A DNA stretch of 64,000 nt from Monosporascus cannonballus (taxonomy: Eukaryota > Ascomycota > Sordariomycetes > Xylariales): contig QJNS01000148.1 of NCBI GenBank assembly GCA_004154925.1, positions 62,001-126,000 of the forward strand, read 5' to 3'. The notes under the pieces were generated by a model. It had not been told where the DNA came from. It did not search any database and saw nothing but the letters and a program-made list of their open reading frames with translations. The first letter of the stretch is position 1, and each line of letters starts with the position of its first letter. The position numbers and the translations under genes were made by a program. Shown here piece by piece: positions 49,795 to 61,300 of this stretch.

Positions 49795-50210
49795 TATAAC
49801 GAACTTATCATATATCCACCTGGAAATATAAGCAATATCCGAAAAAAATCTTAATTTACAGGTAATAATAAGTCGAGGAATAATTTAAAGGTATATTCGT
49901 TAAAAAGATTTCAAATATTCTCCCCTTAATTAAAGAACGATACAATTACTTCTGATTAAGAACTTAAATTAATAACTAAGGAACGAAACTAAGTAGGTGC
50001 TATTTACATAAAAAACCGATCATTATATATTCCAATTCCTTAAAGTAAATATGTCGTAAATCTACGTAATCTATATGATCTGATTAATCCGTCAGATCAC
50101 CTAGATCACTACCCTCCAAGTTATATCAGTCAAGGTCTTCCATCCGGAGTTTAGCCGTGCTGGGCCCCAGAAATCGGCCCCTCGAGGCAGGGACCTCCGT
50201 TCCTGTAACA
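49795..50210 (-). repeat. LTR of element J (coding 5' LTR)
   Basis: 416 bp, ending CCTGTAACA. The last 120 bp (50090-50210) are nearly unmutated, while 49795-50080 are strongly AT-shifted. Confidence 0.9.
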
Positions 50211-50215
50211 TATAA
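50211..50215. repeat. Target duplication TATAA, right copy
   Basis: Partner of 43036-43040. Confidence 0.85.
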
Positions 50216-50263
50216 ATTCGTACGATTAAGATTTAATAATTAATTAAACCTTTTAGCCGTTAT
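50216..50263 (+). repeat. Split LTR of element D, part 3
   Basis: It ends the LTR begun at 35569, with ATTCGTACGATTAAG and a GCCGTTATA end. Confidence 0.75.
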
Positions 50264-50686
50264 ACGTTATAAGCTTTTGTTTAGTAATACCGTCAGACTT
50301 TGAGTAATATTACTGACATTATATTTATTAGCAAGTAGCCCGAATAGCCCATTTACTAGGTCTCTGATAACTCGGATATTGGAATGGAATCCGAAAAGGA
50401 AAAGAAATAACTTCGTTTTTTTCGCGAAAAAGTTCTTCGACGCCTGGATGCTATAAATAAACGTATCGTTCAGCTTAAGAAAGATAATAATGATCTTATA
50501 ACGTTGCTTTAAGCCGTCCAGAAAAAGCTTAAGGAGAAAAAAAAAGGTTTTCGAAACTGAAAAGCCTTTTCGAATAAGCTAGATTATTTAGCTGAACTTT
50601 ACTAAGAAACCGGAAAAAATCCTTAAACTCTTTAAGCTAGAATTTCTTGACAGAATTTTAACTAAGTTATAATTGTTTTCAACTTA
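50264..50686 (+). pseudogene. gag: Start of gag of element D, truncated
   Basis: It matches 55708-56115 of element C. Plus-strand text includes a charged heptad-like stretch (LFREKVLRRLDAINKRIVQL, then KKDNNDL) near 50420-50500 that suggests a coiled coil at the gag N-terminus. It is cut at 50687 by an inverted LTR. Stops are present. Confidence 0.55.
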
Positions 50687-51078
50687 ATGTGACGGCTAGG
50701 CGGTTTAATCAACTATTAAACCTTAGTCGTACGGGTTTATATTAGCAGGAGTATCGTGGGACTTTGTGGCAATAAGATAACTTAGTTACGTCTCTTAATA
50801 CCAAGGTGCAAAAGTCGTATTGCAAACGATTAGTATTAATAAGTGTTACAAATTGAAGCTATTTAAACTATGGAAATAATAAACGTATATATATATTAAA
50901 TGTTGATATTACTGCTTATTTTTGCTTAATTATGTTTAGTGAATTTTTGTTAAGTAATTACTTAATGTTAATTAATTGTATTTAGCAGATTTTTGTTAAG
51001 TACTTGTTACGTAATCTGAGAAGTGGTCCGTATTATTCTCGTTAACCGTTTCCTGAGGCTGGAACCTGTTAGGTCGTA
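50687..51078 (-). repeat. Inverted chromovirus LTR
   Basis: It starts TGTGACGGCTAGGCGG and ends GGTCGTAATA, the reverse of a TGTTACGACC start. The middle has AT-rich direct repeats around TTTTTGTTAAGTA (50940-51005), and the family palindrome survives as TTACGTAA at 51007-51014. No target duplication is seen, because coding sequence of the same inverted element follows. Confidence 0.7.
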
Positions 51079-51384
51079 ATACGATTTTTTTCTCTTAAAT
51101 TTTACATTTAAGATTTTATTTTTCTTCATAAATATTACCGGTTCTTTATGATATCGGATCGTATTGTTAAAAGTCGTTGTTAGAGTTTTTTCCATTACTT
51201 ATCGGCAAAACCTGCTTTTTATTTTTGACGATTTCAGTTTTGAAATTATGCCGTATTTTTTGTGTTTTTTAAGGGTTGAAAATGCGAAATAATGGAAAGT
51301 GTTTTAAAATTAAAGCTTGTATTAAACGTAAATATCCTTGTAATGGGATTGGCATTCTTTTTTCCTTTTTGGAAAATATTCGTA
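51079..51384 (-). pseudogene. 3' end of an inverted chromovirus, truncated
   Basis: The minus strand matches the region just before the 3' LTR of element B (AAAATCTTAA, then a purine-rich run up to TCGTATTA). About 300 bp remain, including a 62-codon open stretch at 51007-51195 that runs into the LTR. It ends where plus-strand pol of element E begins. Confidence 0.5.
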
Positions 51385-53993
51385 CTGAGAATTAACAAAA
51401 TAAAAATATTTCTTAGATTCGCTAACTATTACAAGAAATTTATTTAAAATTTTAGCAAAATAATTATACTTTTAATAAATCTTACGAAAAAAAATTCAAA
51501 TAATCCTTAAATACGGAAAAAGTATTTCAAGATATCAAAAATATAATTACCAGCAAGTCAGTATTAATTATATACGATTTAAGCCGTCTCGTTAAGCTAA
51601 AAACCGATATTTCGAATTACGGATTAGGCGTAATAATTAAATAGCAAAATAATTAAGACAAATTGCACTTTATTATATTTTTTTCGTATAAATTAAAATA
51701 AACTAAATTTAATTACAGTATTCTAGATAGAGAATTTATAATTTTTATTATAGCATTCCGAAAGTTTAGGTATTACCTAAAAGGAAATTCGTATTAAATT
51801 AAGATTTATACGGATTATCAAATTCTTATTGGATTTATTATAACCAGGGAGCTTATAAGATAATAATTAAAATATGTAAAAAAAATTAGCGAATTTCGAT
51901 TTTATTATTATTTATAGGAAAAGCTTAGAAAATGATAGAATAAATACCTTAAGCAAATAACTAAATTTCGAAAAGAAATTCGTTAAAGTTAGCCATATAA
52001 CTTTCGATATTATTACAAAAGGATATTTAGATTTATGACAAATTATGACAATTCGGGTAGTACTTTTCGATATATATTAGAAAATCTAGCAGTATAATAG
52101 TAATTTTTAAGAAAATCAAAAAACAAATAAAATATAAGTTTTAAAAGAATATAAGAAAATTTTAATACGAAAAATATATAAATATTAGTTATACGGATAT
52201 TTAGAGATCCATAAAACCCTAGAACGGCTTTAACGCACATATTTCTTTTAAAAATAAAATTAACGATGCAAAAAATTATATAATAATACGATATTTACAT
52301 CAAAGCAAAAACTCGATAATATAAATCATACGAAAAATTACAGCTATTATTAGTCGCAAAACGGCTATAATATTTAGTTATATTCAACTTTATTATTAAA
52401 TTTTTTATATTAAAAAATCCAGTTACGGAAATATATTACGATAGCATTTTCATAATCGTTAACCGATTTACGAAATTTTTTTTATTTTTTACTATATTAC
52501 GAGAATATAAACGCCGAACAAATGGTTTATATTTTCTTTAAATATATCTTTAGCATATCCGAGTTATATATAGAAATTATCTTAAATAAAAAATTAATAT
52601 TTGTATTTAACTTTTGGCAAAGCTTAATGATATAAATTAATCTAAATCACAAATTATATAACGTATATAAACCTTAGACAGATAAATAAATAAACCGAAT
52701 AAACTAAACTTTGAAAATTTACTTCTAATATTATATTAATTATAAACAAAATAATTAGATTAAAAAATTACCAATTACGTAATTAGCTTAGAATACCAGT
52801 TATTACGAAAATATCAAAAAATACTAATAAATCCAAATTTTGATTTTATTCTAGATATTTACAAAAAAGGTACGCGATAATAGTTCCATTAATATTCAAG
52901 TAATCTTTACGTTAAAATAATCACGATAATTATATTAAGAAATAAAAACAGAACTAAAATTCGTCTAAAATCAAATAAGCAAGTATTATAACTAGAAAAA
53001 GAGAAACTAATTTTTTTTCGTTACCAAAAACATTTAAATAGAATAATTTATTAAGAAATTCGATTTTAAATATATCGGCTTATTAAAATTACAAAGAAAA
53101 TTTCAGAAAATAATTACCAATTAAAACGTTCATTAAATGTTAAATTCTATTTAATCTTTTACGTTTGTTTATTCGAATTAGCAGCAGATATAATTATAGT
53201 ACATATAGTACAAAACGACGTAAAGATGAAAAACGAATAAATATACGAAATGGAGAAAATTTTCGACATGCGAAAACAAAACGGATTTACCCAATACCTG
53301 ATCAAATAAAAAAAACATCGGGATTCCGAAAATACTGAGGAACTTGCTAAAATTCTTATTAACGCCTCACGTCTATTAAAGAATTCTTACCAGTAACGGC
53401 AGAACTACCTAATATAATGGCATTCCAGTCAATAAAATCTAAAAAAATCTTTAATATACCGTATTCCAATTAATAATATCCATTTTACTTAAAACCTATA
53501 CCTCGACTATAAAATTTAACTCCAATTACGCAAAGTTATTAAAATCGTCCAAAGATTAAAAAGTATAATTATTAAATTTTGCGCCTTAAAACTAATAATA
53601 TTAACGTTAATAACGTATACGAAAAAAACGCGCAAAAATTTCGGACAAGGATTTTTCGGCCGCTAACTTTTCCTTTTTTAATTTCTTCGATTTTGCGATA
53701 TAACGGTTAATTATGAAAACGGGGATTTTTTTCCGTCGTACGAACGATTTCGACGAACGTATTCCTTACAATAAGAAACCCCGTCTATTATTTGGCAATT
53801 AAATTACCGGACAGAATAAAAAAATTAAGGCATTACGTTAAAACTTTCGAATTTAATTAAATTAACCAAGGCAAGTCGCTATTCGGATTTGCGAAAACGA
53901 CGTTTAAATATACCGGAAGATATATTAAATAAATATAAAAAACTTACCGAAAAAAAAAATCTTAAGGACAAAATTTATGGAAAAAGGAGATCG
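51385..53993 (+). pseudogene. Chromovirus pol remnant E (RNase H to chromodomain)
   Basis: The plus strand begins inside the connection domain (FANYYKKFI-like, 51410-51440), then RNase H (about 51600-51860) and integrase (about 52000-53200). A chromodomain lies at 53240-53350 (MEKIFDMRKQNGFTQYLIK, then SENTEELAK where SENTWEPAK is usual). The 5' half, with gag, protease and most of reverse transcriptase, is missing and replaced by the inverted fragment to its left. Confidence 0.75.
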
Positions 53994-54346
53994 TATTATA
54001 GTCCAACGAATCACGGTTTCTAAAAACTGTCTGCTATAACCCAACCACAGGTACGCAATAAGGTAGATCACGTAACGGATTATCAACGTACTAGTGGTAA
54101 GCCAGTAAGCCGGATCATTAACTTACTAATAATAAGCTAATAAGCCGGATCAAGATATATACGCTTATTATTTTCATAATCTAAATAATACCAGTTTGCA
54201 ATATAACATCGTTACCCAAACCACCCTTGGTATTACGAAACGTAACACGATTACTATATTTATTGCTCAGATTCCCACGATACTTCTGCCAATATAAACC
54301 CGTACGACTAAGGTTTAATAGTTGGTTGAACCGCCTAGCCGTCACA
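53994..54346 (+). repeat. 3' LTR of element E
   Basis: 353 bp, TATTATAG start and GCCGTCACA end. TCACGTA at 54068-54074 is the mutated palindrome. Two direct units of about 34 bp (GTAAGCCAGTAAGCCGGATC type) lie at about 54090-54150. Confidence 0.75.
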
Positions 54347-54739
54347 CTAAAGAGTTTAACCAATTATTAAATCTTAATCGTACGGGTTTATGTTAGCAGA
54401 AGTATCGTAGGAAACTAAATAATAGATCTAATAACGTATTACGTTTCGTAATACCAAAGGTATCTTGGGTAACAAAATTATATTGCAAGCTAATGCTATT
54501 TAAATTATGAAAATAACGATCGTATATATGTATTTAACTCTCATTACTTGTTTTGTCTGGGTTATTATACTTTTGTAATAATCCCAATAATCCCGACTTT
54601 CATAAATCTCGTAATAATTCCAATAATCCTAACTCTCGTAAATCTCGCAAAAATTCCAATAATCCTATCACGTGACCTTTTCTCCTGCTCTACTTGTCTT
54701 AACTATTTCTGGATGCGCCAAGGATGTTGAGTTATAACA
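54347..54739 (-). repeat. Inverted LTR abutting the E LTR
   Basis: Read in reverse it has the same 3' half as the E LTR, giving a large palindrome centred near 54347. Its U3-like half has tandem AATAATCC-type units (about 54575-54670) and an intact TCACGTGA at 54668-54675. It ends GTTATAACA. The left tip has lost a few bases. Confidence 0.7.
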
Positions 54740-55313
54740 TTAACGTAAAAAAGAATTAATTCTACGTATAGAAAATAAAATATCTGAAATATATTATTTC
54801 TTAGAAATATATTAAGATGGACCTTAAAAAAATTGCTGCAGTTATAGAATAGCTAACGTCTATTACGGTTAAAGAGGTACAGGCATTCTTTGGATTCGCT
54901 AATTATTACAAAAAGTTCATTCGGAATTTTAGTAGGATAACTATACTCTTAACTAATTTTACGAAAAAAAAGTTTAAATAAATGCTCGAAACAAAAAAGC
55001 GTTTCAGGACATTAAGAATACGATTACCAGCGAGCTAGTATTAATTATATACGATCTATACCGCTTCGTTAAACTAAAAACCGATATTTCGAATTACGCG
55101 TTAAGCGTAATAATTAAATAATAAAATAATTAAGACAAATTATACCTTATTATATTTTTCTATATAAGCTAAAAGAAGTCGAGCTTAATTACGATATTTT
55201 AGATAAAGAATTTATAGTTATTATTATGGCATTCCGAAAGTTTAAGCACTTCCTAAAGGGAATTTTGTACCAGGTTAAGGTTTATACGGATTATTAAAAT
55301 CTTACCTAATTTA
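54740..55313 (+). pseudogene. Chromovirus RT/RNase H fragment
   Basis: Plus-strand text MDLKKIAAV, VQAFFGFANYYKKFIRNFSR and a DISNYALSV-like RNase H start match 39700-40280 of element B. It is cut by the 5' LTR of element C at 55314. Both ends are truncated. Confidence 0.7.
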
Positions 55314-55707
55314 TGTTACGACCTAACAGGCTCCGACCTCAGAAAACGGTTAACGAAAATGATACGAACCACCTTCCAGATCACGTGATGGGTACTTAGC
55401 AAAGATCTGCTAAGCACGACTAATCAGCATTAAGCTATTACTTAGCAAGAATTCGCTGAATACAGTTAAGCAGAAATAAGCAATAATACTAAGAACCAAT
55501 ATATATATATGTTTATTATTTCTATAATTTAAATAGCTTTAATTTACAATACTTATTAATATTAATCGTTTATAATACGATTTCTATATCTTAGTATTAA
55601 AAAACGTAACTAAGGTATTTTATTATTATAAAGTCCTACGACATTTTTGTTAATATAAACCCGTACAATTAAAGTTTAATAATTGGTTAAATCGATTAGC
55701 GGTTATA
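55314..55707 (+). repeat. 5' LTR of chromovirus C
   Basis: It starts TGTTACGACC and ends GCGGTTATA. The middle has TTAGCA-based direct repeats (about 55390-55480), directly after an intact TCACGTGA at 55381-55388. The 3' half matches the other LTRs of this group. Confidence 0.8.
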
Positions 55708-57700
55708 TATTATAAGTTTTTGTTTAATAATTCTGTTAAATTCTAAGCAATATCGCCGACGATATATTTATTAGCAAACAGCCCGAACAGCCTATTTACT
55801 TAGTCCCTGATTATCCGGATATTGGAATGAAATTCGAAAAAAAGGAAAAACTTCGCCTTTTTCGCGAAAAGGTTTTACGACAACTAGATATTATAAATAA
55901 ACGTATTTTTCAGCTTGAAAGAAACAATAATAATCTTACGACGTCTTTTTAAGCCGTTTATAAAAAGCTTAAGAAAAAAGGAAGAATTTTCGAAATCGAG
56001 AAACTCTTTTAAGCAAACCAGGTTATTTAGCTAAATACTATCAAGGAACTAGAAAAGGTCCTTAAGCTTTTTAAGCTAGAAATTTTCGACGGAGCCTTAA
56101 CTAAACTATAATTATTCTTAATTTAATACCGAGCATATTTCGAGTATTTTCTCATTTAATTTGCGATACTTATTGTACGAATCGAATTCGCAATTAGACG
56201 ATTTACCGGAAATGCAATTACTTAATTTAAGCCCGTTATGAAAAAATACGTTATCTTATCGGTCGAAAAACGAAACCTAAAAATGATACGAATTTATAGC
56301 AATTACGAATAATTCGAGTAAATATTAACGAAAGTTTTCGGAATAATAAACGAAAAAATAAAAGTTAAAATGCAAATTTAGCAATTATAAAAACAAATTA
56401 ATATTTAATTACGGCAGTACGTTAATTTAATTAGCCGCTAAACTAAATTAAGAATAAAACGCATTAATGGCCAAATTTTTCGACGGCCTAAAAAAATCCA
56501 AAAAAAAGTTTTTAAAGTTTAATCGGCCTAATTATTTATCGGATTATATCGTTATAATAATTAAAATTAACGATCGATAATACGCATAACGTATTAAAAG
56601 TATTAAAAGAAGAAATAATAATAAATTCCGATATATGGCTAATATTAGCGTTTTTCGACGTAATAACATTTTTTACGATATAAAATTAAAACTTATAGAA
56701 TTAAAATTTATTTATGAAAAGAATTAAAATTAAATTAAATATTATAATTACAATAGAATAGGACATAAGGCAGCATAATATAAGGTACTTAAAAAAACCT
56801 CGTTAAGATAATTAAAAACCTATATTTAAGGAATAATCCAAAAGAAATTAAAGGAACGAAAGTAATTTCATTAATATTATTTAGCCTAAGTATATACCAG
56901 GCCCCTTCTAGCGAAAAATCTAATAAGAAATACGAAAAACTAGAAAGCTAACTTAAAAAATATTGCGAATATAATAAAAAGTATTATAAGGATAATTATG
57001 CAAATACAAAAATTATATAGAAAAAATCTGTGCTGGAACCCCTGATCGATATAGCAGAATATATGTTATATATTGGCGACGACAAAAATATTCCGCTTAC
57101 GAAAAAGGGAAATAACATATTTATAAACGAATTACTCGTATATATTATAAAGGATTCTATTTTCCAAACCGTATCGAAAATAACAAAAACAATAAATAAT
57201 AATATCAATATTTTGGATTTATAGCCCTAGGAAATATTTAGTAATTGGCCGAAGCAAAAAGCTAGCATAAAAAAAGCAGTACCTATAAGAAAACTTTTTT
57301 TATTATTTTTAATAATGTAATCACCCAACGGGAAGAATATCAATTTAGCGCATAATAAAAAGATATTGCCAAAAAGTTATTATGGATTTTTATTTTTAAT
57401 TGGTATTTATTATAAATGTTTATAAAAGGAAAGCTATTAAGGAAAACATATATTAATTTATAAAAAAGTTTTAGAATAATAATTAAAATAGTGTATAATG
57501 GGATGCAGTTATAAATATAAGAAAACAATTTATTTAATAAGAAGAAAAAGTATAATAAAATTAAGAATAATTAATACGATTTAAAAGAAAAATACGCCGG
57601 TAATAACGACAAATATAACAACTTAACGCGTGAAATAAAGAAACATAAATAAGGTTCGACAAACATGAATAAGAATTAAAAAACGATTATTTATAAAAAA
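55708..57700 (+). pseudogene. gag: Degraded gag of chromovirus C
   Basis: The N-terminal coiled-coil-like area matches element D (50264-50686). A knuckle relic with YNYNRIGHKAA lies at about 56740-56780. An open 64-codon stretch at 57030-57224 (DIAEYMLYIGDDKNIPLTKK and onward) matches 37240-37440 of element B, so this block is a real conserved part of the polyprotein. Confidence 0.6.
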
Positions 57701-60700
57701 GCCGCAAAATAACGAAACCTAGTAAAGTTAAAAGAAATTTCCGAAAAAAGCTTTAAACGCGATAATAAAAACCGTTAATAACTTTATTATTTTAGATATA
57801 TGAATTAGAACGTATTAGTATATCGTAAAAATGAATTACGGAACTTTAGGCGGGAATTATATTAAATTAAATATAATTAATAAATTAAGATTATTATAGA
57901 AATATAAATTAAAACCTTATGTAGCGATAAATACCGAAAGTAAGAAATTCGTTTACGATAACGGAAAAATTATATGCGAAATTAATTATTTCGAAATCTT
58001 TATTTAAAAATAATACCAAATAATTAATTTCTATATCGTTTTATTTAGAAATTACGATATGATTTTAAAATTATTGTGGATACGTTAATACGGAATTTTA
58101 ATTAACGGAAAAACTGGCCAAATAAAATTCATTTTATTCTTTATTAATAAATAACAACAGAAAATTTAAGATCTTAATATTCGATCGATAATAACGACGA
58201 ATATAACCATAAGAATACGATAGAAACCTTAGAATTTAAAAGGACAAAATATAAGAAAAAAATAAACATTAAAGAAACATATAATATATCGTTATTATTA
58301 TTAAAGCGAAATTAAAGTAATTAAATAACGATTTAAAAAAATAATAAGCTTAAAAGTTAAAAGATTTAATTAATATATTATTATAGTATTATAAATGTAA
58401 ATAGCTCTTTAAAAAGAAATTTAATACGAAATTATTAAAATATAACGAATAAAATTATGAGATAGTTTTTAAAAAAGGATTTTCGACGAAGTTTTACCCC
58501 ATTTATAACCCTAGCGGAAACGAATTACGTACTTTCAGAAAATACCTGGAAATCTATTATAAAAAGAATAAATTCGACTTTCGAAGTTATTAACAGGATA
58601 TCTTATATTTTTCGTATCTAAAAAAAGGGAAATTACAACTTATAATTAATTATCGAGAACTAAATCATATTATTATTAACGACCGAATATTATTACCTTT
58701 AATCATAAAAATAAAAAACTAATTTTACGAAATTAAAAACGTTATAGCATTCGATGCTAAAAATAAATATAACCTTATTAAGATTAAAAGAAATACGAAT
58801 AAAAAATAACCTTTTAAAAGAAATACGGATTTTTTAAGTATTTGGTTATATTAATAGGATTTACGAACTTACTAATAATCTTTTAACGGATAATAAACTA
58901 TATATTACGAAAATACCTCGATATTTATATAATTTATTAATTTAACGATATCTTTTATTAAAAAAAGATATACTTAAAATAGGGTTATAAAGTTTTTTAA
59001 GTTTTACAAAAGGTAAAATTATTTTTAACGGAAGAAAAAGTTAATTCCACATATAAGAAATACAATATCTAAAATATATTATTATCCCAAAATACATCAA
59101 GATAAACGTTAAAAAATCGCTGCAATTATAAAATAATAAATTCCAATTACGATTAAGAAAATATAAGTATTTCTTGGATTCGTTAATTATTATAAAAGGT
59201 TTATTTAAAGTTTTAGTAAAATAATTATACCTTTAACCAACCTTATGAAAAAAAAATTAAATAGATATCTGAAACGGAAAAAATATTTTAAAATATTAAA
59301 AATACGATTACTAGCGAACCAGTATTAATTATATACGATTCAAACAGTCCCGTTAAATTAAAAACCAATATTTCGGATTATATATTAAACGTAATAATCC
59401 GATAACGAAATAATTAAGGCGAACTGCATTTTAGTATAATTTTTTCGTACAAATTAAAAAAAGCCGAATTTAAATACGGCATTCCAGATAAGGAAATTAT
59501 GGCCATTATTATAGTATTTCGAAAGTTCAAATATTTTCTAAACAAAATTTGTATTGAGTTAAAGTTTACAAGGATTATTAAAATTTTACTCGATTTATTA
59601 TAATTAAGAAATTTATAAAACTATAACTTTATTATGCGGAAAAATTGGCGAATTTCGACTTCGTTATTATTTATAAGAAAAGCTTAGAAAATAATAAAAT
59701 GGATATCCTAAGTAGGCGATCAGATTTCGAAAAGAAATAAATTAAAATTAGCTATATAATTTTCGATACCATTATGAAAGGATATTTACGCCCGTAACAA
59801 ATTGCGATAATTAAGGCAGTACCCTTTGATAAATACCAGAAAGTCTAATAGTATAATACCGGTTTTCTAGAAAGTTAAAAAATAAATAAATATAAGTTCT
59901 AAAGAAATATTAAAAACGTTTAATACGAAAAATATACGAATATTAACTATACGGATATCTAGGGATCTACAAAACCTTAAAACGGCTTTAACGTATATAA
60001 CCTTTTCTTAAAATAAATTTATTAATACAGAAAATTATATAATAATGCGATATTTGCGCCAGAACGAAAGCTCGACGACATAAGCTATATAGAAAATTAC
60101 AGCTATTGCTAATCGCAAAATAATTATAATATTTAGTTATATTCGATTATATTATTAAATTTCTTATATTAAAAAATTCAGTTACAAAAATATATTATGA
60201 TAATATTTTTATAATTGTTAATCGATTTACGCAATCTTTTTATCATATTATAAAAGTATAAATGCCAAATAAATAATATATATTTTTTAAAACGTATTTT
60301 TAATATATACGGATTATTAATGGAAATTATTTTAAATAAAGAATCCATATTCGCATCTAAGTTTTAAGAAAGCCTTATAATATAAATCGGCCTAATTGAT
60401 AAATTATCTAACGTATTTATACCTTAAATAAATAAATCAATAAAACGAACGAATTAAATCTTAAAAACTTATTTCTAATATTACATTAATTACGAATAAA
60501 GTAATCAAGTTAAACATTTATTAATCGCATAACTAACTTATATTACTAGCTATTATGAATTTATTAAAATAATATTAATAAATATAGATTTTGGTTTTAT
60601 TTTAACAGTTTATAAAGAATATGCGATAACGGTCCAATTAATATTAAAATAATTTTTACATTACAGTAATTAAGATAATTATACCAAAAATATAAAATTA

Positions 60701-61150
60701 AATTAAATTTTGTACGAAATTAAATAAATAAATATTATGATTTAAAAAAGTTAAAAAGATTAACATTCGAAAAAGAAAAATAATTTCCTTCGTTACAAAA
60801 AATATTTCAATAAAACCATTTAATAGAAAATTCGATTTTAAATATATTAATCTATATAAAATTATTAAGAAAGTTTCAGAAAACAATTATTAATTAAAAC
60901 TTTTACCGAAAATCAAATTCTATTTAATTTTTTTTTATTTTTTTAGTGAAATTAATAACGGATATAATTAAAACACATACGGTACAAAACGACGAAAAAG
61001 TAAAAAACGAACAAGCATTCGAAATGAAAAAGATTTTCAACATGCAAAAATGAAACGGACTTACCCAGTACCTGATCAAGTAAAAAAAGCACCCGGATTC
61101 CGAAAAAACCTAGGAACCGGCCAAGAATTTTATTAACGCTTAACGTTTAT
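57701..61150 (+). pseudogene. pol: Degraded pol of chromovirus C
   Basis: Protease lies at about 57780-58010 (MNYGTLGGNYIKLNIINKL, with NYG for DSG). Reverse transcriptase is at about 58500-58980, where the YLDD box has eroded beyond reading near 58925-58955. RNase H, integrase (about 59780-60900) and a chromodomain (about 61020-61140, KKHPDSEKT) follow. It is more heavily mutated than element B. Confidence 0.75.
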
Positions 61151-61215
61151 TAACAAACTTTTACCAATAACAATAGAACTACCGGAAATAACCGTATCCT
61201 AATTAATATTTTCGA

Positions 61216-61300
61216 TAAACCAATCGGTATCACCGATATCAAACCAATCCACGGAACCAGCAGGAGGAATAATGCGGCCATAAAAACCTATTATTAATAT
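61216..61300. other. Junction segment of unusual composition
   Basis: About 85 bp with more G and C than either side, including CCACGGAACCAGCAGGAGG. It does not match the other chromoviruses at this position. It lies between the plus-strand element C and the minus-strand element F. Confidence 0.4.

Larger units (their letters stand above)
43041..50210 (-). mobile_element. Ty3/gypsy retrotransposon J, full length, degraded
   Basis: A 7170-bp element with two 416-bp LTRs (43041-43456 and 49795-50210) and TATAA duplications. Coding is on the minus strand. It is related to element A in pol and in about 200 bp of the LTR, but the remaining LTR part differs. It is somewhat less mutated than element A, with several open stretches of 70-110 codons in pol and gag. 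Confidence 0.92.
55314..61215 (+). mobile_element. Ty3/gypsy chromovirus C, 3' truncated
   Basis: It begins with a 394-bp LTR and runs through gag, protease, reverse transcriptase, RNase H, integrase and a chromodomain on the plus strand. No 3' LTR is present: similarity to the other chromoviruses stops near 61215, where a different sequence and then the inverted element F begin. Confidence 0.8.
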
